From contig JANNPN010000431.1 of the NCBI GenBank assembly GCA_031400185.1, positions 1-35,245 on the forward strand: DNA of 35,245 nucleotides, given 5' to 3'. This document shows positions 18,982-27,904 of the stretch, in pieces. The position numbers and the translations under genes are program-made. The notes below the pieces were generated by a model. It worked only from the letters and a program-made list of their open reading frames with translations. It did no database searches and had not been told where the DNA came from. The DNA is from UTPRO1 sp031400185 (GTDB taxonomy: Bacteria; Desulfobacterota; Binatia; UTPRO1). The first letter of the stretch is position 1, and the number at the start of each line of letters is the position of its first letter.

Positions 18982-21390
18982 ATGAAGGACAACACCAGTC
19001 CGCTGTCGAACGAGGAGCTTCGCCTGATCCACGCCTACTGGCGGGCGGCGAACTATCTCTCGGTGGGGCAGATCTACCTGTACGACAACCCGCTCCTCCG
19101 GGAGCCGCTCGAGCGCGCCCACGTGAAGCCGCGGCTGCTCGGCCACTGGGGAACGACGCCCGGGCTGAACCTGCTCTACGCGCACCTGAACCGCGTCATC
19201 ACGCGGCACGACCTCGACGTCGTCTACGTCATCGGCCCGGGACACGGCGGCCCGGCGCTCGTCGCGAACGCGTACCTCGAAGGCACCTATAGCGAGGTCT
19301 ATCCGAACATCGGGCAGGACGCCGACGGGATGCGGAAGCTCTTCAAGCAGTTCAGCTTCCCGGGCGGCATTCCGAGCCACGTCGCGCCCGAGACGCCGGG
19401 GTCGATCCACGAAGGCGGCGAGCTCGGCTACGCGCTCTCGCACGCGTACGGCGCGGCGTTCGACAACCCGGATCTCGTCGTTGCCTGCGTCGTCGGCGAC
19501 GGCGAGGCGGAAACCGGCCCGCTCGCGACCAGCTGGCACTCGAACAAGTTCCTGAACCCGGCACGCGACGGCGCCGTCCTGCCGATCCTGCATCTCAACG
19601 GCTACAAGATCGCCAACCCGTGCTTTCTCGCCCGCATTCCGCGGGCCGAGCTGCAGAGCCTCTTCGAGGGCTACGGCTACGCGCCTCGCTTCGTCGAGGG
19701 CGACGAGCCCGCCGAGGTCCACCAGGCGCTCGCCGCGGCGCTCGATGCGGTCGTCGGCGACATCCGGCGCATCCAGCACGACGCGCGGACGCGGGGCGCG
19801 ACGGCGCGTCCGCGCTGGCCGATGATCGTGCTGCGGACGCCGAAGGGCTGGACGTGCCCGAAGGAGATCGACGGCAAGAAGTCCGAGGGCTACTGGCGCG
19901 CGCACCAGGTGCCGATGGGGGACATGGACCAGCCGGAGCACGTGCGCATCCTCGAGGGCTGGATGAAGAGCTATCGCCCGGAGGAGCTGTTCGACGAGTC
20001 GGGGCGGCTCGTCGCGGAGCTCGCCGCGCTGCCGCCGACGGGGCACCGCCGGATGAGCGACAACCCGCACGCGAACGGCGGCCTGCTGCTCCGCGACCTG
20101 AAGCTCCCGGACTTCCGGTCGTACGCGGTCGCGGTGGCGGAGCCCGGCGGGGCAACGGCGGAGGCGACGCGCGTCCAGGGCACGTTCCTGCGCGACGTGA
20201 TGAAGCTGAATCTCGAGAGCCGCAACTTCCGCCTGTTCAGCCCCGACGAGAACAACTCGAACCGCTGGCAGGACGTCCTCCAGGTGACCGACCGCTGCTA
20301 CATGGCCGACATCCTTCCGGACGACGATCACCTGAGCCCCGACGGCCGCGTCATGGAGGTGCTGAGCGAGCATCAATGTCAGGGCTGGCTCGAGGGCTAT
20401 CTCCTCACCGGCCGGCACGGCTTCTTCAGCTGCTACGAGGCGTTCATCCACATCATCGACTCGATGTTCAACCAGCACGCCAAGTGGTTGAAGGTCTGCA
20501 ACGACATCCCGTGGCGCCGCTCGATCGCGTCGCTCAACTACCTGCTCTCGTCCCACGTCTGGCGCCAGGACAACAACGGCTTCAGCCATCAGGATCCCGG
20601 ATTCCTCGACCACGTCGTCAACAAGAAGGCCGAGGTGATCCGCGTCTACCTTCCGCCCGACGCGAACACCCTACTGAGCGTGACCGACCACTGCCTGCGG
20701 AGCCGCAACTACGTGAACGTCATCGTCGCCGGCAAGCAGCCCGCCCCGGTGTGGTTGACCATGACGCAGGCAATCGACCATTGCACGGCCGGCATCGGGA
20801 TCTGGGAGTGGGCCAGCAACGATCGCGGCGGTGAGCCCGACGTGGTGATGGCCTGCTGCGGGGACGTCCCGACGCTGGAGACCCTCGCCGCCGTCGACAT
20901 CCTCCGCCAGCATGCGCCGGAGCTGAAGGTGAGGGTGATCAACGTCGTCGATCTCATGAAGCTGCAACCGGCGAGCGAGCATCCGCATGGCCTGTCCGAC
21001 CGCGACTTCGACGTGCTCTTCACCCGCGACAAGCCCGTCATCTTCGCGTTCCACGGCTACCCGTGGCTGATCCATCGCCTCACCTACCGGCGCACCAATC
21101 ACGCCAACATCCATGTGCGCGGGTACAAGGAGGAAGGCACGACCACGACCCCGTTCGACATGGCCGTGCGGAACGAGCTCGACCGCTTCCACCTGGTGTC
21201 CGACGTGATCGATCGTCTGCCGCAGCTCGGCGCGCGCGCGGCCTACGCCAAGCAGGCGATCCGCGACAAGCTGCTGGAGCACGAGCGGTACATCTGCCAG
21301 CACGGCGACGACATGCCGGAGATCACGGGCTGGCGTTGGGGCCGAGCGGCGGGTGAGGAGGCGACGTCGACGGAAGGAGACAACGTGTAG
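18982..21390 (+). CDS. xfp: phosphoketolase (xylulose 5-P / fructose 6-P)
   Basis: An 802-residue thiamine-diphosphate enzyme that splits xylulose 5-phosphate or fructose 6-phosphate with phosphate to acetyl phosphate plus glyceraldehyde 3-phosphate or erythrose 4-phosphate. Family motifs are HWGTTPGLNLLYAHLNR, VIGPGHGGPALVAN, the thiamine/Mg site GDGEAETGP, SEHQCQGWLEGYLLTGRHG and FSHQDPGF. Length matches the family (about 790-825). The ATG at 18982 follows GGAGGA at 18970-18975. Substrate preference between the two sugars cannot be decided by eye. Acetate kinase or phosphotransacetylase, which would use the acetyl phosphate, are not in this window. The DUF2721 gene starts 6 bp after the stop. 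Confidence 0.96.
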   Translation: MKDNTSPLSNEELRLIHAYWRAANYLSVGQIYLYDNPLLREPLERAHVKPRLLGHWGTTPGLNLLYAHLNRVITRHDLDVVYVIGPGHGGPALVANAYLEGTYSEVYPNIGQDADGMRKLFKQFSFPGGIPSHVAPETPGSIHEGGELGYALSHAYGAAFDNPDLVVACVVGDGEAETGPLATSWHSNKFLNPARDGAVLPILHLNGYKIANPCFLARIPRAELQSLFEGYGYAPRFVEGDEPAEVHQALAAALDAVVGDIRRIQHDARTRGATARPRWPMIVLRTPKGWTCPKEIDGKKSEGYWRAHQVPMGDMDQPEHVRILEGWMKSYRPEELFDESGRLVAELAALPPTGHRRMSDNPHANGGLLLRDLKLPDFRSYAVAVAEPGGATAEATRVQGTFLRDVMKLNLESRNFRLFSPDENNSNRWQDVLQVTDRCYMADILPDDDHLSPDGRVMEVLSEHQCQGWLEGYLLTGRHGFFSCYEAFIHIIDSMFNQHAKWLKVCNDIPWRRSIASLNYLLSSHVWRQDNNGFSHQDPGFLDHVVNKKAEVIRVYLPPDANTLLSVTDHCLRSRNYVNVIVAGKQPAPVWLTMTQAIDHCTAGIGIWEWASNDRGGEPDVVMACCGDVPTLETLAAVDILRQHAPELKVRVINVVDLMKLQPASEHPHGLSDRDFDVLFTRDKPVIFAFHGYPWLIHRLTYRRTNHANIHVRGYKEEGTTTTPFDMAVRNELDRFHLVSDVIDRLPQLGARAAYAKQAIRDKLLEHERYICQHGDDMPEITGWRWGRAAGEEATSTEGDNV

Positions 21391-21396
21391 AGGCGG

Positions 21397-21864
21397 ATGA
21401 GCGGACGCGACGCGGCGACCGCCATGCTCGACGTCATTCCCACCCTCCAGCTCGCGATCGGTCCCGTGATCCTGATCTCGGGCGTCGGTCTCATCCTACT
21501 CAGCATGACGAACCGCTTCGGGCGCCTGATCGACCGCTCGCGGCTTCTCGCCCGTGACCTGCGCGGGGCGCCACCGTCCGATCAGCCGCGGCTGGTCGCG
21601 GAGCTGCGCATTCTCGCGAAGCGCGCCCGGCGCGTCCGGGCGGGCATCACGTGCGGCGTCCTGAGCGTCCTGCTCGTCGCGCTGCTCACGATCACGCTCT
21701 TCGCCGGTGCCCTGCTGGGGCTCGACGTGGCAACCGCGGTCGTGGCGGTCTTCGCGGCCTGCATGCTGAGCCTGATCACGTGCCTGCTGCTCTTCCTCTC
21801 CGACATCAACCTGTCGTTGCATGCGCTCTGGCTCGAGATCCCGGCCGAGGCACGCGACGGCTAG
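21397..21864 (+). CDS. DUF2721 family membrane protein
   Basis: A 155-residue integral membrane protein. The opening TLQLAIGPVILISGVGLILLSMTNRFGRLIDRSRLL is the DUF2721 signature, where a first helix is followed by the N-R-x-x-R-x-I-D-R motif. Two more hydrophobic helices lie near residues 88-110 and 115-138, separated by a basic helical cytoplasmic-looking loop. Function of the family is unknown to me. It starts 6 bp after the phosphoketolase stop, so it is probably co-transcribed. A second in-frame ATG at 21424 would still keep the first helix. Confidence 0.85.
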   Translation: MSGRDAATAMLDVIPTLQLAIGPVILISGVGLILLSMTNRFGRLIDRSRLLARDLRGAPPSDQPRLVAELRILAKRARRVRAGITCGVLSVLLVALLTITLFAGALLGLDVATAVVAVFAACMLSLITCLLLFLSDINLSLHALWLEIPAEARDG

Positions 21865-21952
21865 GGGCTCAGGCGCACATGGCGCGAAAAGCCAAGCCGG
21901 GTGCAGTGGCGGCGAGCTATGCCCGGACGGCACAGAGGGAGGAGGAAACACC

Positions 21953-22147
21953 ATGAAACAGGCCATCCGAACTGGGGCGCTCGCGGTCCTCGCTTTCGGT
22001 GCCGCGGCGGCCGCTGCCGCGGGTTCCCAGAAACCCGACGCAACGCTCCGGTTGACTGGAACCGCCGTCGTGGCGGGCGCAGGCGTGATGTGGGGAAGAG
22101 GGACCTTGAGCTACAAAGGCAAAGAGTACCCGGTCGATGCGTCGTGA
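21953..22147 (+). CDS. short secreted protein, probably C-terminally truncated
   Basis: The gene has one of the best Shine-Dalgarno sequences in the window (GGGAGGAGGAAA, ending 4 bases before the ATG). It encodes an N-terminal signal peptide (residues ~1-23, AVLAFGAAAAAAAG), then ATLRLTGTAVVAGAGVMWGRGTLSYKGKEYPVDAS and a stop after 64 residues. From memory, small periplasmic proteins of about 130-150 residues share the W-G-x-G-T-L-x-Y-x-G-K-x-Y-P-V stretch and continue with a SVGDVG motif. Here that continuation is missing, so this looks like the N-terminal half of such a protein. The stop TGA at 22145 is followed immediately by a second TGA. It may be a pseudogene or a short variant. Confidence 0.6.
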   Translation: MKQAIRTGALAVLAFGAAAAAAAGSQKPDATLRLTGTAVVAGAGVMWGRGTLSYKGKEYPVDAS

Positions 22148-22259
22148 TGAGATCAACGGTCGTTCTCGCTCTCCGCGTGGTAACCCTGTCGGGGTGGTCA
22201 CACCGCGACGATGTGCCTCCCTGGCGCAGGCATGCGTCGCGCCATCAGCGTCGGTGACG

Positions 22260-24077
22260 TCATGAGCATTGCATCAAGATCCTGGGAACGAGCAGATGCG
22301 AATCGTAGGGGCCGCCCAGATGAAGCACGTGCCGCCCGCGGTTACAGGTCACGTCCTTGCGATACGGCGGCGATGGAATGATCTCGTCGGAAGCGATGAT
22401 GAGCTCGAGCGACTCGCCCGCGGCAAAGAACGTACTGCTCGGGTAGATCTCGATCTCGACCGGGACGATCTCGCCCGGTGCGAGGAGCTGCTCTGACGTG
22501 CCCAGGAGCACCGGCTGCCACGCGGTCGATCGCTCCTCGTCGAGCTCGCGGCGGGAAACGCGACAGAACCCGCGGCTCACGAGGTCGAAGTGATTGCCGA
22601 CCGATCCTTCGAAGTGCACGGTGCGGCCTTCGCGGTCGAGCTTGCTCACCGCCACGAACAGCACCATGTCGTCCGGCGGCGGTCCGCCGCCGTCGGCGCG
22701 CGCTTCCACCCAGAGCTTCAACTTCATGTAGCCCGTGAGCTCCGTCGCCTGCGCGAAGCGATGACGGAAACGGACCTGCCCGTGCCGGGCCGCATACGCG
22801 ACGTTCGACCCCGTGGCCGGCGGGTTCGTTGCAAGCGCGAACGCCGACGTAGGGTAAAGCCGCACGTACTCGGTGCGCGCGAGCGGCCACTCGTTCTCCA
22901 TCCGCACTTCACGTACGGCGTCACGGCTCGACCTCACTTCGAGGCGCACCGGCGGCGTTTCGAGAATCCCGTTCGACGTGTCGTCCTTGAGGAAGCAGTC
23001 CATGAAGCGCCGCGTGAGCTCCATGACCTCGCGCGAGTAGTACGCTGTCCATTTGCCCGTCCGGTGCGTGTAAACCCACTTCCGCGGCGACGACGATTCG
23101 CGAAATGCCCGGAACGATCCGACCGTGTGCAGCCCATGGTCGGAGAACGACGCGCACACGAGCATCGGCAACGTGATGTTCTCGAACCTCGGCGACAGCC
23201 CCTCCCAGAACTCGTCACGAAAAGGATGAAGCGTGAGGAAGTCGGGCGGTAGCGCGCCGTTCAGGCGCACGAACTCGGCCGGACTGCAGTTGATGGTCCC
23301 GCGAACTTCCGTGTTCCACCAGAAGGGACCGAACCCGTGATCGGCGACGCCGCCGGGGCACATCTGCTCGCGATAGAGGTCGGCGACGCCTTCCCACGGC
23401 GAGATGCAGCGGAGCGCGGCCGGAGGACCGCCGAAGTCGCGGCAGGCCGCGACGTGGTACTGCGTGATCGCGAGGAAGCTGACTCCCGTGAGACCGACCT
23501 TGCCGGTGCACCACGGCTGCTCGGCGATCCACGCGATCGCATCGCCGAACGCTCGTGCCTGCGTCCTGCTCGACAGAACAGGCTTGCCGCCGCTATTCGC
23601 GTAGCCCGGCAGGTTCATGTTCACGACCGCGTAGCCGGCGGGAACCCAGAAGTTCGGATCGGGCGCTTCCCAGCTCGTGATCTTCGAGAACACCGGCCGC
23701 CCGACCTGCGGCACCATGCGGTACTGCTGAGGCGGCCCGCCAAACGGCGTGCGGCCGAGTGCAGGGGTGAGATGATTGTCGTAAGGGTGCGCGCACATCA
23801 CGACGGGCACGCACTCGTTGCGCGCGGCTGCGGCGCGCGAGCGGAACACGTTCGCCGTGACGTGCGTTCCGTCCGAGAGAGGAATGCGCACGTCGTATTC
23901 GCAGAGCACGTCGGGATCGGGCTCGGTGAGCACGCACTGGGGATCGAAGAGCTGGCCCGTGAGAACGGCGCGTTTCAAGATCGGCCAAACCGACCGGGCG
24001 GTTTCGACGACGTTCTCCCAGCGGCTCACGAGACGGTTGTAGTCATTGCGCTGGCCACGGGCGAACCCCCGTTTCAA
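22260..24077 (-). CDS. CocE/NonD family alpha/beta hydrolase
   Basis: About 605 residues, the usual size for the X-Pro dipeptidyl-peptidase/cocaine-esterase superfamily, which hydrolyses esters or acylated peptides and amides. The N-terminal hydrolase domain has VRIPLSDGTHVTANVFR, the AGYAVVNMNLPGYANSGG strand-loop and the nucleophile elbow GLTGVSFLA (Ser 200 from the longest start). Likely Asp and His partners lie in ASFSDHGLH and YTHRTGKW. The C-terminal jelly-roll domain (YVRLYPTSAFALATN onward, HFDLVSRGFCRVSRRELD) is typical. The longest start is a TTG at 24077. A GTG at 24029 (giving SRWENVVETARS) is a good alternative, and neither has a clear Shine-Dalgarno. It lies 66 bp after the LLM gene, the last member of the operon. 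Confidence 0.85.
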   Translation of the reverse strand: MKRGFARGQRNDYNRLVSRWENVVETARSVWPILKRAVLTGQLFDPQCVLTEPDPDVLCEYDVRIPLSDGTHVTANVFRSRAAAARNECVPVVMCAHPYDNHLTPALGRTPFGGPPQQYRMVPQVGRPVFSKITSWEAPDPNFWVPAGYAVVNMNLPGYANSGGKPVLSSRTQARAFGDAIAWIAEQPWCTGKVGLTGVSFLAITQYHVAACRDFGGPPAALRCISPWEGVADLYREQMCPGGVADHGFGPFWWNTEVRGTINCSPAEFVRLNGALPPDFLTLHPFRDEFWEGLSPRFENITLPMLVCASFSDHGLHTVGSFRAFRESSSPRKWVYTHRTGKWTAYYSREVMELTRRFMDCFLKDDTSNGILETPPVRLEVRSSRDAVREVRMENEWPLARTEYVRLYPTSAFALATNPPATGSNVAYAARHGQVRFRHRFAQATELTGYMKLKLWVEARADGGGPPPDDMVLFVAVSKLDREGRTVHFEGSVGNHFDLVSRGFCRVSRRELDEERSTAWQPVLLGTSEQLLAPGEIVPVEIEIYPSSTFFAAGESLELIIASDEIIPSPPYRKDVTCNRGRHVLHLGGPYDSHLLVPRILMQCS

Positions 24078-24143
24078 ACGCCATCTGCCGCGACTAGTCG
24101 GAGCGTAGCCGTTGTCCGTAGAGCTCGAGGCGAGCGACCCGTT

Positions 24144-25166
24144 CTAGAGGTAGAACGCCTGGGCGATCGCCTGGGTGTAGGCGCCGATCTTCTCGGTCGA
24201 GAGGCCGTGGGTCGGGGCGCCCAGCGCGAAGGAGTCGGCGACCTCGGCGATGCGGTCGACGCGACGGCGCACCTCATCGGGCGAGCCCACGATCACGAAC
24301 TTCTCGACCATCTCGTCGCTGCACGCCCGCCGCATCGCCGCGTCGTCCTTCGCCTTGGAGGCGGCGGCGATGGCGCGCGCCTCGGCTCCGAACCCGCACT
24401 CCGCGAAGTAACGCTCGTACTGCTCGAGGAGGGAGTAGAAGATCACCGTCGCGCGCGCGTCCTCGATGCACTCTTTCTTGTTCGCTCCCGGCGCCACGTA
24501 GAGCCAGGCGTTGAGATCGAAGTCGGAGCGCTCGCGGCCGGATTTCTCGAGCCCGCGCGCGAGACTCGGATTCAGCTTCTCGAGGATCCACTGTTCGCAC
24601 CAGATCGGATGGCCGGCGAGGCCGTCGGCGATTTCGCCCGCCATCCCGATAGCGTTCTCGAAGAGCGCCGGTAGGTAGATCGGGACATCGGCGCGCGTCG
24701 GTGGAAAGAGCAGCTGGAAGCGGTCGAGGTCCAGGTCGTAGTACTCGCCCTTCCATTTCCCGAGCCTGCCGCCCGCACCGTCGCGCAGGATCATGCGGAC
24801 GATCGTCACCGCCTCTCGCAGGTGGGCGAGGGGCTTGCCGTAATCGACGCCGTACCAGCGCTCGTTCCACCAGCGCACCGACGTGCCGATGCCGAGGACG
24901 GCGCGGCCGCCGCTGATCGCGTCGAGGTCGAGGGCGCTGCATGCCGTCTCGAGGGGGCTGCGGGTGAAGGCGAGGGCCACCCCGGTTCCGAGCTTGAGGC
25001 TCGAGGTCGCCATCGCGGCAGCGGCGAGCGGCACGAAGGGCGATCCATAGAGCTGCGGCGCCCAGAGCCCGACGAGGCCCATCGCCTCGCACTGCCCGGC
25101 GACCTCGCCGAGTCTCACGCCCGGCATCGGGGTCACGAACCCCCAGTACTTGCGTTTCGCCGCCAT
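24144..25166 (-). CDS. LLM class flavin-dependent oxidoreductase
   Basis: A 340-residue TIM-barrel protein of the bacterial-luciferase-like family, using FMN or F420 for monooxygenation or hydride transfer. Visible markers are the early CEAMGLVGLWAPQLYGSPFVPLAAAAMATSSLKLGTGV and the SPLETACSALDLDAISGGRAVLGIGTSVRWWNERWYG segment, typical of LLM enzymes, plus a late FVIVGSPDEVRRRVDRIAEV. Some Trp and Tyr residues around WWNERWYG may line the substrate pocket. The ATG at 25166 has GGGGAGGAC directly upstream. It starts 10 bp after the CoA-transferase stop, so it is co-transcribed. Whether it uses FMN or F420 and which compound it oxidises cannot be read from the sequence. Confidence 0.9.
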   Translation of the reverse strand: MAAKRKYWGFVTPMPGVRLGEVAGQCEAMGLVGLWAPQLYGSPFVPLAAAAMATSSLKLGTGVALAFTRSPLETACSALDLDAISGGRAVLGIGTSVRWWNERWYGVDYGKPLAHLREAVTIVRMILRDGAGGRLGKWKGEYYDLDLDRFQLLFPPTRADVPIYLPALFENAIGMAGEIADGLAGHPIWCEQWILEKLNPSLARGLEKSGRERSDFDLNAWLYVAPGANKKECIEDARATVIFYSLLEQYERYFAECGFGAEARAIAAASKAKDDAAMRRACSDEMVEKFVIVGSPDEVRRRVDRIAEVADSFALGAPTHGLSTEKIGAYTQAIAQAFYL

Positions 25167-25176
25167 GTCCTCCCCT

Positions 25177-26397
25177 TCAAGTATTCACGTGCGTCACGCC
25201 GCTCCGCACCATCTCCGAGATCTGCGGCGCAGAGTAGCCAGCCTCTGCCAGCACTTGCGCGCTGTGCTCGCCGAGCAGCGGGGGCGGCCGCAGCGGCGGC
25301 AGCGGCGTCTGCGGCCACTCGCTGGGCACCGCCATGGTTCGCAGCACGCCCTCGGTGGGGTGCTCGAATTGCTGGAAGAACCCGATGTCCTGCAGGTGCG
25401 GATCGTCCAGCAGCGACTCGAAGGTGTGCGCCGGGAGCACCGGAATGCCGAGCGGCTCCAGCAGCTCACGCCATTCCTGCGTGGTCTTGGCTGTGAGCTT
25501 CTCGGCGAGGATCTCGTACAGCGCCTGGACATGCTGCGTGCGCGATTCGCCGTCGGCGAACCGCGGGTCGCTCTCGAACCGCTCGGCCTCGCCGACCGCG
25601 CGCATGAAGGCCTTCCACTGCTCGTCGGTGTAGACGACGAGGCAGACCAGGCCGTCCTGCGTGGCGTACGGCCGCCGCTGCGGATTGAGCAGGCGGGGGT
25701 AGCCGAAGCCGCCGCGCGGCGGGACGAACGTGTGGCCGTACAGATGATCGCCCAGCATCATCTGCGCGGTCGTCTCGAACATCGGCACGTCGACCGCCTG
25801 CCCGCGGCCCGTGCGTTCGCGCGCGAGCAGCGCCGCGCAGATCACGCCGAAGGCGTACAGACCCGTCGCGCGGTCCGAGAGGTTGAGCGGCGCGTAGCGC
25901 GGCACGTCGGATCCCGCCCGCATGCTGGCCTCGGGGATCGCGACGGCGGCCTGGATCAGGTCGTCGAACGCGCGCGAGGCTGCATAGCGGCCGCGTTGGC
26001 TGAAGCCGAAGGTGCCAACATAGACGATGCGCGGGTTCACCTGCCGCAGTGCTTCGTAGTCGAGCCCGAGGCGCTTCATCGCCTGCGGCCGCACGTTGTA
26101 GACCAGCGCGTCGGCCGTCTCCGCCAGCTTCAGCAGCGCCTCCCTGCCGGCCGGCTGCTTGAGGTCCAACACGATGCTGCGCTTGTTGCGGTTCAGGTTG
26201 AGGAACAGCGGCCCGGCGCCCGATCGCCCGCCGGGGCCTGTGGCGCGCAACATGTCGCCGCCGGGCGGCTCCACCTTGATCACGTCGGCGCCGAGGTCGG
26301 CCAGCATCTGCGTAGCCGAAGGCCCCATGACCACTTCGGTGACGTCGATGATGCGCAGGCCGGCGAGCGGCCCGCCTTGGCTCGAGTTGCGTTCCAT
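25177..26397 (-). CDS. CaiB/BaiF family CoA-transferase (class III)
   Basis: A 406-residue class III CoA-transferase, which moves CoA between carboxylic acids. The opening GPLAGLRIIDVTEVVMGPSATQMLADLGADVIKVEPPGGD is the family signature, followed by FLNLNRNKRSIVLDLKQPAGREALLKL and YNVRPQAMKRLGLDYEAL. By my alignment Asp 175 in LNLSDRATGLYAFG takes the place of the catalytic Asp. The C-terminal part (MFETTAQMMLGDHL, PLGIPVLPAHTFESLLDDPHLQDIGFF) is complete. AGGAG lies about ten bases before the ATG. Its role is probably to activate an acid as a CoA ester in the pathway of this operon, but alpha-methylacyl-CoA racemase-like members have the same signature. Confidence 0.92.
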   Translation of the reverse strand: MERNSSQGGPLAGLRIIDVTEVVMGPSATQMLADLGADVIKVEPPGGDMLRATGPGGRSGAGPLFLNLNRNKRSIVLDLKQPAGREALLKLAETADALVYNVRPQAMKRLGLDYEALRQVNPRIVYVGTFGFSQRGRYAASRAFDDLIQAAVAIPEASMRAGSDVPRYAPLNLSDRATGLYAFGVICAALLARERTGRGQAVDVPMFETTAQMMLGDHLYGHTFVPPRGGFGYPRLLNPQRRPYATQDGLVCLVVYTDEQWKAFMRAVGEAERFESDPRFADGESRTQHVQALYEILAEKLTAKTTQEWRELLEPLGIPVLPAHTFESLLDDPHLQDIGFFQQFEHPTEGVLRTMAVPSEWPQTPLPPLRPPPLLGEHSAQVLAEAGYSAPQISEMVRSGVTHVNT

Positions 26398-26420
26398 CCG
26401 GCGCGTTCTCCTCTTGCCGA

Positions 26421-26972
26421 TCAGGAAGCGATCACGTCGGCGCCGTTGCCGCGGATGTAGCCGACCGGACCGATCCCCCGCGCCGCCGACAGGGTCTCGG
26501 TCCAGTGCTGGACGGTGACCGCGTCATTGACCGAGTGAAACGTGGCGTCGTCGTTGAAGCTCAGCTGCGCGCCTTCGATCCAGGCGATGACGACCGTGTC
26601 CTCGGTGTTGTCCTCGGGGCAGTAGAAGGTGTGCACCGAGCCGGCCGGCTCGTACAGGTAGGATCCCGCCGTCTGCGGCTGATCGGGGTACTCGCGGTAC
26701 AGCCAGCGGCCCGACAGCGTGTACACCTGCGCCGGACCGGTGTGGTAGTGCAGCGGCAGCGAGCAACCCGGCGCCAAGACGGCCAGAAAGACCCACTCTC
26801 CGCGCTCCGGGTCCAGGCGCAGCGGCTTGATGTGGAGGCCAGGGCCCACGATGTCCTTGATCAGCGGGATCTGCTCGACGTTGACGGTCAGCAGCTTGTC
26901 CTGCGGCATCGCAGGCAGCAACAGCGGGGCGCCGGTGATCGTCGTGAGCTGAGCGGGCAATCTTGCGGTCAT
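26421..26972 (-). CDS. cupin, 2,4'-dihydroxyacetophenone dioxygenase-like
   Basis: A 183-residue single cupin resembling the 2,4'-dihydroxyacetophenone dioxygenase/ChrR-cupin group. The metal site is visible: His 75 and His 77 in SLPLHYHTGPAQVYTLSGRW, and His 114 in YLYEPAGSVHTFY. That three-His pattern is what I know from the dioxygenase, which cleaves a C-C bond next to a carbonyl using Fe and O2. Here that activity is an inference; many relatives are annotated only as cupins. AAAGGA about seven bases before the ATG supports the start, and it overlaps the region just after the bicupin stop (12 bp gap). Confidence 0.82.
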   Translation of the reverse strand: MTARLPAQLTTITGAPLLLPAMPQDKLLTVNVEQIPLIKDIVGPGLHIKPLRLDPERGEWVFLAVLAPGCSLPLHYHTGPAQVYTLSGRWLYREYPDQPQTAGSYLYEPAGSVHTFYCPEDNTEDTVVIAWIEGAQLSFNDDATFHSVNDAVTVQHWTETLSAARGIGPVGYIRGNGADVIAS

Positions 26973-26984
26973 GTGTCGTTCCTT

Positions 26985-27725
26985 TCAGTGTGAAGGGACG
27001 GACGGAAGCCGTCCTGTGATGAGAAAACCGGACGCCCGCCGGCCCGTCGGGCAGCGCAGCGCCGCGGCGGTTCCGGGCGGAAGGAACAGGAAGTCGTCGG
27101 GCGCGAGCTGGAAGTCCTGCCCGCCGGCGTGTGCATCGATCGATCCGTCTTCGAGGTAGAGCACCTGCTCGGCATCGGGCCTCGCGGCGCAGGACAGTGC
27201 GCTGCCCGCGTCGATCCGCACCGCCTCGACCTCGACCCAGCGTGCGCCGACGGTCTCGCGGTCGATGAGCGGAACCGTCGTGCCGAAGGCGTCGCCGGTG
27301 GCAAGCACGCGGACGTCTCCGCGCGCACAGACGGTGGGGGCGGGTTCTGTGATGGTGTGCGCCGGGTTCTCGCCGTAGGGCGGCGCATAGACGACCAGCA
27401 GCCGCCCGGGCTGGTCGCTGGTCACGCGAAACGAATGGAACACGCCCGCCGGCACATACGTCCAGGTTCCAGCGCCCATCGCTTCGAAGCGGCCCTGCGC
27501 TTCCGACTCGCCCATGCCTTCGATCATGTAGGCGCATTGCTCCAGGTGCGGATGCGCATGCGGCTTCGCACCGTGTGACCTCACGATCGTGCCGAGCAGC
27601 ACTTCGAGTGCCGTTGCGCCGACGGTCTCCGGGCCGATCACGCGCACGTTGGAGGTGCCGGTGTGGTTGGCCGGCGTATAAGCGGCGAGGTCCGCCGCCC
27701 TCACGACCATGGGAACGGCCTTCAT
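26985..27725 (-). CDS. bicupin protein, first gene of catabolic-type operon
   Basis: About 246 residues with two cupin domains. The first has a good metal site (His 56, His 58, Glu 62 in AKPHAHPHLEQCAYMIEG and His 97 in VPAGVFHSFRV). The second (residues ~160-240, AEQVLYLEDGSIDAHAGGQDFQLAPDDFLFLPPG) keeps the fold but lacks the His ligands, so it is probably structural or ligand-binding. The start at 27725 (MKAVPMVVRAADLAAY) is chosen where the fold begins. An upstream in-frame ATG at 27770 is possible, and no clear Shine-Dalgarno decides it. It follows a sigma-54 promoter at 27905-27920 by ~170 bp of leader. Substrate unknown; relatives include gentisate-dioxygenase-like and quercetinase-like bicupins. 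Confidence 0.8.
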   Translation of the reverse strand: MKAVPMVVRAADLAAYTPANHTGTSNVRVIGPETVGATALEVLLGTIVRSHGAKPHAHPHLEQCAYMIEGMGESEAQGRFEAMGAGTWTYVPAGVFHSFRVTSDQPGRLLVVYAPPYGENPAHTITEPAPTVCARGDVRVLATGDAFGTTVPLIDRETVGARWVEVEAVRIDAGSALSCAARPDAEQVLYLEDGSIDAHAGGQDFQLAPDDFLFLPPGTAAALRCPTGRRASGFLITGRLPSVPSH

Positions 27726-27817
27726 GACGGCTGGATCCCGGGTGCCGGGTGGGCCCGCTGCCGAGGGCATTCGCCTCGATTCCGACTCATCTCGAGATCT
27801 CCTTCCCGGTGTGGATG

Positions 27818-27847
27818 GATCGTCGATGGATTGATCGATCGACGATC
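27818..27847. repeat. inverted repeat in the cupin operon leader
   Basis: Perfect 10-bp arms GATCGTCGAT (27818-27827) and ATCGACGATC (27838-27847) around a 10-bp spacer. Relative to the predicted sigma-54 start near 27895 it lies about 50-80 bases downstream, in the untranslated leader. It could be an operator for a repressor, or a hairpin affecting translation. It could also be an activator site if the real promoter lies closer to the gene. Confidence 0.5.
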
Positions 27848-27904
27848 TGCGCAACGCCGATTGCACGGACCGGGCCACGTGATTCGGGCGCGCCTAGCCG
27901 CACG

